Below the pieces are notes generated by a model. That model saw only the letters and a program-made list of their open reading frames with translations. It was not told where the DNA came from and searched no databases. This document shows positions 1-5,784 of a stretch of DNA of 7,359 nt, piece after piece. Every line of letters begins with the position of its first letter. The stretch's first letter is position 1. This DNA comes from Verrucomicrobiota bacterium (GTDB lineage Bacteria > Verrucomicrobiota > Verrucomicrobiia > Verrucomicrobiales > Verrucomicrobiaceae): NCBI GenBank assembly GCA_009885275.1, contig VFKY01000161.1, positions 1 through 7,359 of the forward strand. Direction: 5' to 3'. The position numbers and the translations under genes were made by a program.

Positions 1-158
1 CCCTCTACTTTCACCAACTCAGCTTCAATCTTCTTGCCAGTCACATCGGTAAAAGTGCGGGCAGACAATGGAAATGCCGTGCACGCAACCATTGACGTGA
101 TGAAGACCGTTTTAAAACAAAAGTGAGACAACGAGAGCATGGCCTTGGCGTTCTTCAT
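1..158 (-). CDS. Exported protein with SHD1-like N-terminus, partial (3' end outside window)
   Basis: The first 52 codons of a minus-strand gene are present and the frame stays open to the window edge. It starts at an ATG whose complement is at 156-158. Residues 1-33 look like a signal peptide: basic start MKNAK, a hydrophobic stretch (FKTVFITSMVACTAF) and a likely cut after PLSA. The mature part begins RTFTDVTGKKIEAELVKVE, which fits the opening strand of the SHD1-like (SLA1 homology domain 1-like) module common on secreted proteins of Planctomycetes and Verrucomicrobia; a related module sits near the N-terminus of the gene at 1589-3730. The gene lies about 100 bp downstream of the DUF1501 gene on the same strand and could belong to the same operon. 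No good ribosome binding site is seen. The function of the full protein cannot be judged from this piece. Confidence 0.7.
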   Translation of the reverse strand, partial: MKNAKAMLSLSHFCFKTVFITSMVACTAFPLSARTFTDVTGKKIEAELVKVE

Positions 159-258
159 ACCCTGTCTTAGCAGTAGTTGAAGTGCTCGCAAAGATATTTC
201 ATCCTTTTGGATGTCAGGTCACTCAGTGTGCCAAAAAATCTACTCTATCACGCCTTGC

Positions 259-1545
259 TTATGCAAAGACATCAGTGATCACTTTCCCTTTATCGCCGAC
301 CGTGAAAGGACGACCATTAGGAGCCATGACCACTTGATCGATGTTCATTCCCATGCCATGGCCAACAATGGAGTGAAAATCTTGGATGGAGACTTGCTTG
401 TCCGCAACCTCCGCACCTTCCTTATCACTAGAGCCATAAACAAATCCGCCTTTAATGCCGCCTCCGGCAAGCATGGTGGAAAATACTTTTGGGTAATGAT
501 CACGACCGCTGCGACTATTGATTTTAGGTGTGCGCCCAAACTCTGAGCATAGCACAATCATGGTAGAGGAGAGGAGTCCCCGCGCTTCTAAGTCGCCTAT
601 CAATGCTGAGATAGCGGTGTCGATGGTGGTACCATGCTCTTCCATGGCATCATCAATGTCGTTGTGCATGTCCCAACCTCCATGGCTAACCTCGATAAAG
701 CGCACGCCCTTTTCTACAAGACGACGCGCCAGCATGCAGCCCTGACCGAACTTGTTGCTGCCATAGAGCTCACGGAGCGCTTCGGGTTCCTCATCTAGCT
801 TGAAGACCTTCAAATCTTCGCTGCCGAGAAGCTTGAGCGTATCGTCATAGAAGTCTGTGTAATTTTTAAGATTGAGATCTTGGAATTTTGCGCGGAATCC
901 GGAGTCGAGTTTATTGAGCAGGGTAAGTCTTTTATCAGTGATCTCAGGAGACGATTCCATTTTTGCGTATTGCAGTCCTGAATCAGGATCAAGAATAGGG
1001 ATCGGACTGAATGCGGCACTGAAGAATCCGTTACCATGATCAGAGTTGCGATTGATGCATACACTGGAGGGAAGCGATTTATTACGCACTCCAAGAGTGC
1101 TCTGTGCCCATGCGCCAAGATTGGGGTGCTTGATGGTGCCGCGCAATTCATAGCCGGTGCGCATGACATACTGTCCGGCCGCATGAACACCTGTTTTTGA
1201 ACTCATGGAGCGGATGATCGTGAGCTTGTCTGATTGAAGCTCGGCGAGCTTGGGTAAATACCCGCCCAGTTGGTAACCCGCTTTGGTCGCAATAGCGTCT
1301 TTGGGGCCCTTGGTCTCTCCGGTCTTGGGGTCCAGAGTATCGATGTGCGTCATGCCCCCGATCATCTGTAGCCAGATAACGCTCTTCGCTTTACCAAAAC
1401 CTGGGAGCGCGGCATTGTCTGTTTTTACCTCATCTTCGGCACGAAGAACTGTTGGCAATACCGTAACGCCAAGGGTTGTTTTTGCGAGACGTTCGACAAA
1501 AACGCGACGGCTCACAGGATCAAGTTTGAGAAGGCTGATATTCAT
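259..1545 (-). CDS. DUF1501 family protein, Tat-exported
   Basis: A complete 428-residue gene. Residues 1-36 are a twin-arginine signal: SRRVFV at 12-17, then a hydrophobic stretch to about VLPTVLRA, so export in folded form by Tat is expected. The body has DUF1501 hallmarks: GGMTHIDTLDPK at 63-74, EVSHGGWDMH at 285-294, LCSEFGRTPKIN at 332-343, GRDHYPKVFS at 348-357 and a C-terminal DFHSIVGHGMG (389-399) followed by NGRPF. DUF1501 proteins are distant relatives of sulfatase/alkaline-phosphatase-fold enzymes; the conserved Asp/His residues suggest metal binding, but no reaction is established. Length is normal for the family. It starts 43 bp after the stop of the DUF1549/DUF1553 gene on the same strand, a pairing typical of Planctomycetes and Verrucomicrobia. 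Upstream of the ATG is a pyrimidine-rich CCCTCCCTC rather than a Shine-Dalgarno sequence. The start is chosen because it gives a well-placed Tat signal. Confidence 0.93.
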   Translation of the reverse strand: MNISLLKLDPVSRRVFVERLAKTTLGVTVLPTVLRAEDEVKTDNAALPGFGKAKSVIWLQMIGGMTHIDTLDPKTGETKGPKDAIATKAGYQLGGYLPKLAELQSDKLTIIRSMSSKTGVHAAGQYVMRTGYELRGTIKHPNLGAWAQSTLGVRNKSLPSSVCINRNSDHGNGFFSAAFSPIPILDPDSGLQYAKMESSPEITDKRLTLLNKLDSGFRAKFQDLNLKNYTDFYDDTLKLLGSEDLKVFKLDEEPEALRELYGSNKFGQGCMLARRLVEKGVRFIEVSHGGWDMHNDIDDAMEEHGTTIDTAISALIGDLEARGLLSSTMIVLCSEFGRTPKINSRSGRDHYPKVFSTMLAGGGIKGGFVYGSSDKEGAEVADKQVSIQDFHSIVGHGMGMNIDQVVMAPNGRPFTVGDKGKVITDVFA

Positions 1546-1588
1546 AACGATGAGGGAGGGTATCTAAAAAATCTTCTGTCTTTTCATT

Positions 1589-3730
1589 TTACTGCACAAA
1601 AATAAATTCACGGGAATTGAAAAGCACCCAAGTCAGATCAGAAACTGTCAATCCACTGGAGAGTGCCGCCATGGCATCGGTAAGCTCTACGGCACTGGGC
1701 TTACGACTGAAGAAACTGTAATAAAGTGATTCCACCTGTTGCTCTGGCGTCTTCATACTCATCGACGTGCTGAGAACGAGAGAACGTTGATTGCGCAAAA
1801 CACTCTGAGCCTCACCATTCATGAGCATGAGCACTTGAGGAATGCTACCTTCATCACTTTCACTATCCGAAATTTGTCGATCACTTTGACCAAACATGCG
1901 GAGAAAGTGATTCTCTTTCTCAGGTTGTTGCAGTTCAGAGGCGCGGGCTAGGACAAGCCCATCCAACACGGCTGGATGCGTTTGATCCACTTCCACTTCT
2001 TCATTGGTCATCATCTTGCGCTTGGAGTTTTTGGCGTTTTTTCCAGCGCCAGCATTTTTGCTCATCGTCCTTCCCATGGAAGCAAGCTTGGATCTAATCT
2101 CATCAGCTGTGATCTGATCCGATAGCTTCATCACGGAGGCGTAGGATTCAGCACGCTTGAGTTTATATTCATCCACCTTGTCACCGATGGCCAGCGTAAC
2201 ACACGAATCCCACGCTTGTTCCGAGCTCATGCGACGCAAGATAGGACCGGGGAAATAGTACGGTTCGCCAGCAACGATCTCCTTGGTAATAGCTTCCCGT
2301 TGATAGGCCTGCGTATTGCAGAGAAGGCGCATATAGGCCCTGATATCAAATTTTAGACGTTTCATTTCCTCAGCAAGATGCGTCAAAAGCATGGGGTTGG
2401 AAGAGCCCTCGATGTTATCAAGATCTGACACTGGTTCCTTCACTGCGACTCCGAACATCAGTTTCCACAGCCTGTTGGCGATGGTCATCGCGAAGCGCGG
2501 ATTCTGGGGACTGGTCATCCATTTGCCAAAAGTTTCGCGCAAATCTTCTTTGCTATCACCGTTCTTGAGCGCCGCATCGGCCATCGCATAGATAGGCAGT
2601 TTTTTATCCTCCGCAGTCCACATCACAAGCTTCGGCAATATCGGATCACCAGGATTACCATCCTTGTATTTATAATCATCCGGAAGTTTTACATCATTTT
2701 TATCCCCATCCGTAATCGTGAGAGCATTGGCAAGAAATAGCTTTTTGGATTTCTTTAGCTCCTCGGGTGTAAGCTCCTTACGCAAGTTTCCATAAGCACC
2801 TTTGTTGCCGCCGCTGCTTTTGCTTTTGTAAGTATCTGTTTCACCAAAAAATGATGCCATTTCATAAAACTGACGCTGAGTCCAATCAGCGAATGGATGG
2901 TCATGACACTGAGCACAAGCAACATTGGCTCCCATGAATGTGGAGAGAGTAAGCGAGAGATTATCGAGCCTCATGCCCTTATCGCGCAGAAGATATCCAG
3001 AGGCACCGCCGTCGAGCAGTTTGCCATCGGCAGTAATCATGTCATACACAATTTTATCCCATGGCCGATTCAGCCGAAGCTGATCCTTAAACCATTCTTC
3101 ATACGTAAAAAACTTAGCCTTCTGGGCATCATCAGTGATCCGAAGCATGTCGGAAAAATAATCAAACATGCGTGAATTAAAGCCGTCACTACTCACTAGT
3201 TTATCAATGATCTTGGCGCGCTTGGAGGCACTCGTATCAGCAAGAAAGGTCATGGTCTCTTCACGTGTCGGAATGCGTCCCACCAGATCCAAATAAACAC
3301 GACGAACAAATTGCTCATCATTGGCGAGGGCATTCGGTTCCTGCTTGGCGCTCTTCAATCCGATTGCCACAATCTCATCAATCTTCTGCGCTGCTCTGGC
3401 GACATTAGGATCAGCGGGAATACCCAGACCTTCGGGCTTCAGTTTCTTCGCCACGGCCAAATCTTCAGGCACGAGACGGTTAAATGGAAGGCGATATACG
3501 TAGCCATCCTTGGTTTGCAGAAAGACATTCTCACCTTCGATACCGCGGAAGGTCGCATCGACCGTACGTCCCTGCACATCATGCCAAAGGCGATACACCG
3601 CTTTGTCGCTCGGGGCCTCTTGCTTAGTCGGTTCCGGAATCAACGCGGGAACAGGTGCCGGAGGCGCAGCCGACGCAGTCATTCCAAGGGCTAGTAAGCT
3701 GGCAACACAGGAAAGTGAGGATATTTTCAT
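1589..3730 (-). CDS. DUF1549/DUF1553 protein with SHD1-like domain and CxxCH motif
   Basis: A complete 713-residue secreted protein. Residues 1-21 form a Sec signal peptide (MKISSLSCVASLLALGMTAS, cut near AA), followed by a Pro-rich linker. Residues 45-98 are an SHD1-like module (YRLWHDVQGRTVDATF, then FLQTKDGYVYRLPFNRL). DUF1549 spans about 110-300 and includes FVRRVYLDLVGRIPT at 141-155 and ACAQCHDHPFADWTQRQFYE at 271-290, whose C272, C275 and H276 form a heme-c-like CxxCH. DUF1553 spans about 395-713, with NPRFAMTIANRLW at 410-422, LRRMSSEQAWDS at 498-509 and a C-terminal LYYSFFSRKPSAVEL. A Lys-rich insert (about 556-575) interrupts DUF1553. Many relatives carry an N-terminal planctomycete cytochrome c (PSCyt1) domain; here an SHD1-like module takes that place. 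The gene is first in a minus-strand cluster, upstream of its usual DUF1501 partner. Its biochemical role is unknown; a periplasmic or envelope role is inferred. Confidence 0.94.
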   Translation of the reverse strand: MKISSLSCVASLLALGMTASAAPPAPVPALIPEPTKQEAPSDKAVYRLWHDVQGRTVDATFRGIEGENVFLQTKDGYVYRLPFNRLVPEDLAVAKKLKPEGLGIPADPNVARAAQKIDEIVAIGLKSAKQEPNALANDEQFVRRVYLDLVGRIPTREETMTFLADTSASKRAKIIDKLVSSDGFNSRMFDYFSDMLRITDDAQKAKFFTYEEWFKDQLRLNRPWDKIVYDMITADGKLLDGGASGYLLRDKGMRLDNLSLTLSTFMGANVACAQCHDHPFADWTQRQFYEMASFFGETDTYKSKSSGGNKGAYGNLRKELTPEELKKSKKLFLANALTITDGDKNDVKLPDDYKYKDGNPGDPILPKLVMWTAEDKKLPIYAMADAALKNGDSKEDLRETFGKWMTSPQNPRFAMTIANRLWKLMFGVAVKEPVSDLDNIEGSSNPMLLTHLAEEMKRLKFDIRAYMRLLCNTQAYQREAITKEIVAGEPYYFPGPILRRMSSEQAWDSCVTLAIGDKVDEYKLKRAESYASVMKLSDQITADEIRSKLASMGRTMSKNAGAGKNAKNSKRKMMTNEEVEVDQTHPAVLDGLVLARASELQQPEKENHFLRMFGQSDRQISDSESDEGSIPQVLMLMNGEAQSVLRNQRSLVLSTSMSMKTPEQQVESLYYSFFSRKPSAVELTDAMAALSSGLTVSDLTWVLFNSREFIFVQ

Positions 3731-3751
3731 AGGGCGAAGCTGGGACTATTG

Positions 3752-3766
3752 TCTCGTATAACGAGA
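3752..3766. promoter_or_regulatory. Perfect palindrome before the DUF1549/DUF1501 cluster
   Basis: TCTCGT-ATA-ACGAGA is an inverted repeat with 6-bp arms, ending 21 bp before the start codon at 3730. It could be an operator or a hairpin in the 5' untranslated region. It overlaps the best -10 candidate for the cluster: TTATAC on the minus strand (complement of 3756-3761), with TTGAAA (complement of 3781-3786) as -35 and a long 19-bp spacer. The palindrome is directly visible; a regulatory role is inference. Confidence 0.4.
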
Positions 3767-3804
3767 GGGGGGTATTGAACTTTCAATTTCTTTCGAGAAC
3801 AATT

Positions 3805-3829
3805 AAACCATGATTATCAAAAATGGTTT
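3805..3829. repeat. Inverted repeat AAACCAT / ATGGTTT
   Basis: 7-bp arms at 3805-3811 and 3823-3829 flank an 11-bp AT-rich centre. It lies about 75-100 bp upstream of the DUF1549 gene, the right distance for an operator or activator site. It could be chance in an AT-rich intergenic region. Confidence 0.3.
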
Positions 3830-3841
3830 CTTATTCAAGAA

Positions 3842-3869
3842 CCTAACAGCGCCTAGCTGCAAGATTAGG
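3842..3869. terminator. Imperfect stem, weak terminator candidate for the PIN remnant
   Basis: CCTAACAGC at 3842-3850 pairs with GCTG (3856-3859) and TTAGG (3865-3869), with a 5-nt loop and a 5-nt bulge. It lies just beyond the stop of the minus-strand PIN fragment. No clear T-tract follows on either strand, so it would be weak or non-functional as an intrinsic terminator. Confidence 0.2.
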
Positions 3870-3886
3870 ACAACACGGAGGAAGAT

Positions 3887-4048
3887 TCAAAAAAGATTTC
3901 TACTCGGTGATAATGGCGCTACTAGCCCTTTCGCCTCGGCAAACTTCTTCTGACTCCCATCGAAGGTAAGGAGCTCTTTTGCACCTAATTCAATTGCCAT
4001 CGCGACATGCAAGATGTTTAGAGAGTAGATACCGCTGGCATTGCGTCG
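3887..4048 (-). pseudogene. C-terminal remnant of a PIN-domain (VapC-like) protein
   Basis: About 54 codons are open on the minus strand, from just after an in-frame TAA (complement of 4049-4051) to a TGA (complement of 3887-3889). There is no plausible full-length start. The translation includes SLNILHVAMAIELGAKELLT followed by FDGSQKKFAEAKGL, which matches the C-terminal half of PIN ribonuclease domains (consensus near SLDxLHVAxAxELGAxxFLTFDxRQxxLAxAxGL). The two later acidic positions of the PIN active site are represented by N (often D) in SLN and D in TFD. The N-terminal acidic residues are absent. VapC-type toxins cut RNA and pair with a small antitoxin, but none is recognised here. Recognisable similarity ends near the 13-bp copy of the tRNA-Leu 3' end at 4027-4039, so the gene may have been broken by recombination there. 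Upstream in the same frame stop codons appear, consistent with decay. Confidence 0.65.
4027..4039 (-). repeat. Candidate att site: copy of the tRNA-Leu 3' end
   Basis: AGATACCGCTGGC is identical to 5608-5620, where it covers the last 10 nt of tRNA-Leu(UAA) and 3 nt of its flank. The two copies are in the same orientation, and this one lies downstream of the tRNA 3' end as expected for the far boundary of a tRNA-integrated element. Identity stops sharply on both sides. Thirteen bases is short, and one such match somewhere in a window this size is not very improbable, but its location at a gene-fragment junction adds weight. Confidence 0.4.
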
Positions 4049-4051
4049 TTA

Positions 4052-4156
4052 ATGCCGCAGGAAGTCGCGCTTGAAACGAAGGGTAAGGTGCTAGAGGAGG
4101 TCAACAAGGTCTTGGAACTGATCGCAACCGTTGACCTTATATCAGGAGGGGAGTGA
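4052..4156 (+). other. Short coding-like fragment, 34 codons, unrecognised
   Basis: From an ATG at 4052 to a TGA at 4154-4156 the frame reads MPQEVALETKGKVLEEVNKV followed by 14 more residues ending ISGGE; it stays open upstream to 4022. Codons are strongly purine-first (GAA, GTC, GCG, AAG, GAG, AAC), as in real genes, and the peptide would form an amphipathic helix. It may be the C-terminus of a truncated gene joined to the PIN remnant near the 13-bp repeat. An AGGAGGGG stretch at its end precedes an ATG at 4164, but that frame closes after 17 codons. I do not recognise the sequence, and chance is possible. Confidence 0.25.
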
Positions 4157-4544
4157 TTGAGCTATGAGGCTAGAAAACTTACCCTTTAATCTTCGCTACC
4201 GCTTTCTTTATTACTAGCAAGCGGACTCTAAGTCATTACTTACTCCGCAGACGAACCGTCATTTCAGTATGATGCAACAGCACATCCAGACGCCAAATAG
4301 TCGGATGACTCCTTTTAATTGATCTTCGAGCTTCATGTTCATATTATCGTGTAAAAAATGACGCATATAGGCGGCTAATTCTACATTTCTGTTTCCTATT
4401 GCACGATTTAGCGGCTAAAACAACAACCATGCATGCAAAAACCCGTTCATACTCGACAAAACTGTCACCTATAAAGCTCGTGACAAACCCGACGGTTTTG
4501 TCCACCATCAACTAGTTCGCTCCAAAAAATAAAAATTCTATCGA
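4157..4544. other. AT-richer stretch without a supportable gene
   Basis: About 390 bp, roughly 40-43% GC by eye against about 57% in the two genes to the right. All frames on both strands break into open runs of at most about 55 codons, none resembling a known protein. GCGGCTAA occurs twice, at 4371-4378 and 4411-4418. The notable structure is the imperfect hairpin at 4455-4502. It probably combines decayed sequence with the 5' regulatory region of the gene at 4545. Confidence 0.5.
4455..4502. repeat. Large imperfect inverted repeat upstream of the gene at 4545
   Basis: GACAAAACTGTCAC at 4455-4468 pairs over all 14 bases with GTGACA (4480-4485) plus GTTTTGTC (4495-4502). There is an 11-nt loop, and a 9-nt insert (4486-4494) sits within the right arm. 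The insert region can form its own small hairpin, AAACC-CGAC-GGTTT (4485-4498), which competes with the long one. It ends 42 bp before the GTG at 4545, so it could be an operator, a leader structure or a relic of a mobile-element end. No run of T follows directly. Confidence 0.45.
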
Positions 4545-5036
4545 GTGATCCCGTTGCCTCAATACCTCAAGCACTATGGCGTCAGAGCATTGGGGCACCA
4601 CGCCGAATTCTGCACATTCGTGGAGAAGCGGATTGCTGAGGCGACAGATCCCGAGACCACAGTCACGGGGTTACGAATCGAATCATCTTGGAAGGACGCG
4701 GGAGGCAATCGACATGGAGCAGTCCGAGCACGCGGGGAGAGACGCGACCTACATGGCGATCTCGGTGCCGACATTGTCTGGCTGATCCGCTCGAAGACGT
4801 TTCGTGGCTCGTTCTGGTCACGGATCCCTAAGCGGACGGATTCGGATTACTATTCACAGGCGAGAGATGCCTTCTACCGAAGGGACTATGACGAGTTTCT
4901 CAGGTTGGCCGATTTTCTCGGAGGCAGCCATTCGAGCACTCCGGCCTTTCGCAAGATGCTCGGGATCGCAACCCGCCTCAAAAACAACCAAGCGAACAAG
5001 TCGTGCGAGACAACCGGCGATAACGTCCCTTGTTGA
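4545..5036 (+). CDS. Hypothetical protein, 163 aa, candidate island cargo
   Basis: The frame is open from a GTG at 4545 (a stop lies five codons upstream at 4530-4532) to TGA at 5034-5036. The protein is soluble and charged, with no signal peptide or membrane segment. The first 90 residues are mixed (TTVTGLRIESSWKDAGGNRH at 39-58, GADIVWLIRSKTFRGSFW at 74-91). Residues 100-146 look helical: SDYYSQARDAFYRRDYDEFL, then RLADFLGG and TPAFRKMLGIATRLK. The last 15 residues look like an unstructured tail. I recognise no family or catalytic motif. GC content is higher than in the sequence to its left. No Shine-Dalgarno sequence precedes the GTG, so an internal start is possible, or the N-terminus may have been lost by truncation. 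It is followed 49 bp later by another unrecognised gene on the same strand, and both lie between the two 13-bp repeats. The other frames overlapping it are shadows. Confidence 0.6.
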   Translation: MIPLPQYLKHYGVRALGHHAEFCTFVEKRIAEATDPETTVTGLRIESSWKDAGGNRHGAVRARGERRDLHGDLGADIVWLIRSKTFRGSFWSRIPKRTDSDYYSQARDAFYRRDYDEFLRLADFLGGSHSSTPAFRKMLGIATRLKNNQANKSCETTGDNVPC

Positions 5037-5085
5037 ATTCGGGCTCGCCACCGCCGGTGCCTCCACTCTATCGTTCTGCTAAGAA

Positions 5086-5412
5086 ATGAAGATCGCATTT
5101 CAAATCCTTAAAGACAAGCCCACGGTCAGACTGACGATGACCCGTGAATCTGTGTGCGCTGGCGATGACTGCGACGCGCCGCACCACAAAGAATTAGAAT
5201 TGCCTTCATTCCTCGATCCGGAGGTGTTCGCACGCGAGGTATCAGCTGACTATTTACCATCGGTTGCAGGATACGGTCACTCATGGACCTGCATGCTGAA
5301 TGGCCGGAAGATTGCAGCGATCGGCACATCCGGTATTGAGCCGCTTGTTGCAGAGACCCCATTTGATGATGACAACAAGGTTCACTTTGTCTATCACTCC
5401 GCAACATACTGA
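5086..5412 (+). CDS. Small hypothetical protein, 108 aa, candidate island cargo
   Basis: A complete frame from ATG at 5086 to TGA at 5410-5412. The predicted protein is acidic, cytoplasmic, rich in beta-type residues and lacks a signal peptide or membrane segment. It opens MKIAFQILKDKPTVRLTMTR, followed by a distinctive ESVCAGDDCDAPHHKELELP (21-40) with two Cys and two His, then DYLPSVAGYGHSWTCMLNGR (55-74). C24, C29, H33 and H34 could bind a metal, but this is only a suggestion from spacing. My impression is that small proteins with a similar SVCAGDD..APH / YLP.VAG..W layout occur in other Verrucomicrobiota and Planctomycetes; I cannot name a family. It follows the 163-aa gene by 49 bp, so the two may be co-transcribed. 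AAGAA just before the ATG is a poor ribosome binding site. A hairpin follows the stop at 5440-5463. Confidence 0.65.
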   Translation: MKIAFQILKDKPTVRLTMTRESVCAGDDCDAPHHKELELPSFLDPEVFAREVSADYLPSVAGYGHSWTCMLNGRKIAAIGTSGIEPLVAETPFDDDNKVHFVYHSATY

Positions 5413-5439
5413 ATCCAAGAAGCAGAACCCTCAAGATAG

Positions 5440-5463
5440 CATCGGTCGCGTAGCGCACTGATG
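5440..5463 (+). terminator. Hairpin after the 108-aa gene, possible terminator
   Basis: CATCGGTCGCG (5440-5450) and CGCACTGATG (5454-5463) form a 10-bp stem with one G-T pair, one bulged C and a TAG loop. It lies 28 bp after the stop at 5412. No T-tract follows, so intrinsic termination is uncertain; mRNA 3' protection is an alternative. Confidence 0.35.
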
Positions 5464-5607
5464 ATAGTGGTAGGCTTTAAGCAGTATGACCGAGCGGGAG
5501 ACTTACCCCAAATAACCCACACGCAACCTAACAGACTTGGCAGGTCATGTTGTGACTGGTGTTGTGACTTTGCCCCTACTTGGTCTTGGAGCCCTTATAA
5601 AATATAC

Positions 5608-5620
5608 AGATACCGCTGGC
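5608..5620 (-). repeat. Candidate att site in the tRNA-Leu 3' end
   Basis: This is the tRNA-side copy of AGATACCGCTGGC. Bases 5611-5620 encode the 3' strand of the acceptor stem and the discriminator; 5608-5610 are flank. The second exact copy is at 4027-4039. The 3' ends of tRNA genes are frequent targets of tyrosine integrases. Confidence 0.4.
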
Positions 5621-5696
5621 GGGACTCGAACCCGCACGATGGTCACCCATCAACAGATTTTAAGTCTGTTGCGTCTACCAATTTCGCCACAGCGGC
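5611..5696 (-). tRNA. tRNA-Leu (anticodon UAA)
   Basis: An 86-nt class II tRNA read on the minus strand. The acceptor stem GCCGCTG pairs with CAGCGGT, followed by discriminator A; the first pair is a G1-U72 wobble. The D arm is GCG-AAATTGGTAGA-CGC. The anticodon stem CAGA/TCTG closes the 7-nt loop CTTAAAA, giving anticodon TAA (complement of 5660-5662), which reads UUA and UUG by wobble. The long variable arm GATGG-GTGA-CCATC is typical of Leu. The T arm is GCGGG-TTCGAGT-CCCGC. CCA is not encoded. It lies 88 bp downstream of lexA on the same strand, so it may be co-transcribed or have its own promoter; none is obvious. Plus-strand frames across it are spurious. Confidence 0.97.
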
Positions 5697-5730
5697 ATAT
5701 TTACCTGCGAAACGTTCTCTAAACCAGAGT

Positions 5731-5749
5731 CCTTCGCTTGGCGAGCAGG
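5731..5749 (-). terminator. Hairpin between lexA and tRNA-Leu
   Basis: On the minus strand, 36 nt after the lexA stop, CCT-GC-TCGC-CAA-GCGA-AGG can form a 7-bp stem with a 2-nt bulge. A smaller stem CTCT-GGTTT-AGAG (5717-5729) follows. There is no T-run, so it is a weak terminator candidate or a processing structure ahead of the tRNA. Confidence 0.25.
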
Positions 5750-5784
5750 AAATGCTGCTGTTGTTACCGCGTGAGAAATGCAGA

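Noticed and set aside
200..213. CATCC-TTTT-GGATG hairpin between the DUF1501 gene and the partial gene
   Set aside because: Only 5 bp and no T-tract on the minus strand; not enough to call a terminator.
3311..3694. Plus-strand frames antisense to the DUF1549 gene (3311-3694, 3510-3761 and others)
   Set aside because: Shadows of a strongly supported minus-strand gene, with no signal or motif of their own.
4371..4502. Integron attC site formed by the GCGGCTAA repeats and the bulged hairpin
   Set aside because: No GTTRRRY / RYYYAAC core pair at the arm ends and no integron integrase in view.
4344..4508. 54-aa minus-strand frame in the gap, with GGAG 13 nt upstream of its ATG
   Set aside because: No recognisable similarity, and it overlaps the inverted repeat and another open frame; chance is as likely.
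4419..4532. 37-codon plus-strand open run ending just before the gene at 4545 (contains NPFILDKTVTYKARDKPDGF)
   Set aside because: It looks protein-like but has no start codon and no recognised relative. It might be a gene remnant, but the support is too weak to list as a feature.
4027..5620. An integrase gene inside the putative island
   Set aside because: I looked for the tyrosine recombinase R-HxxR-Y pattern and serine recombinase motifs in all frames by eye and saw none.
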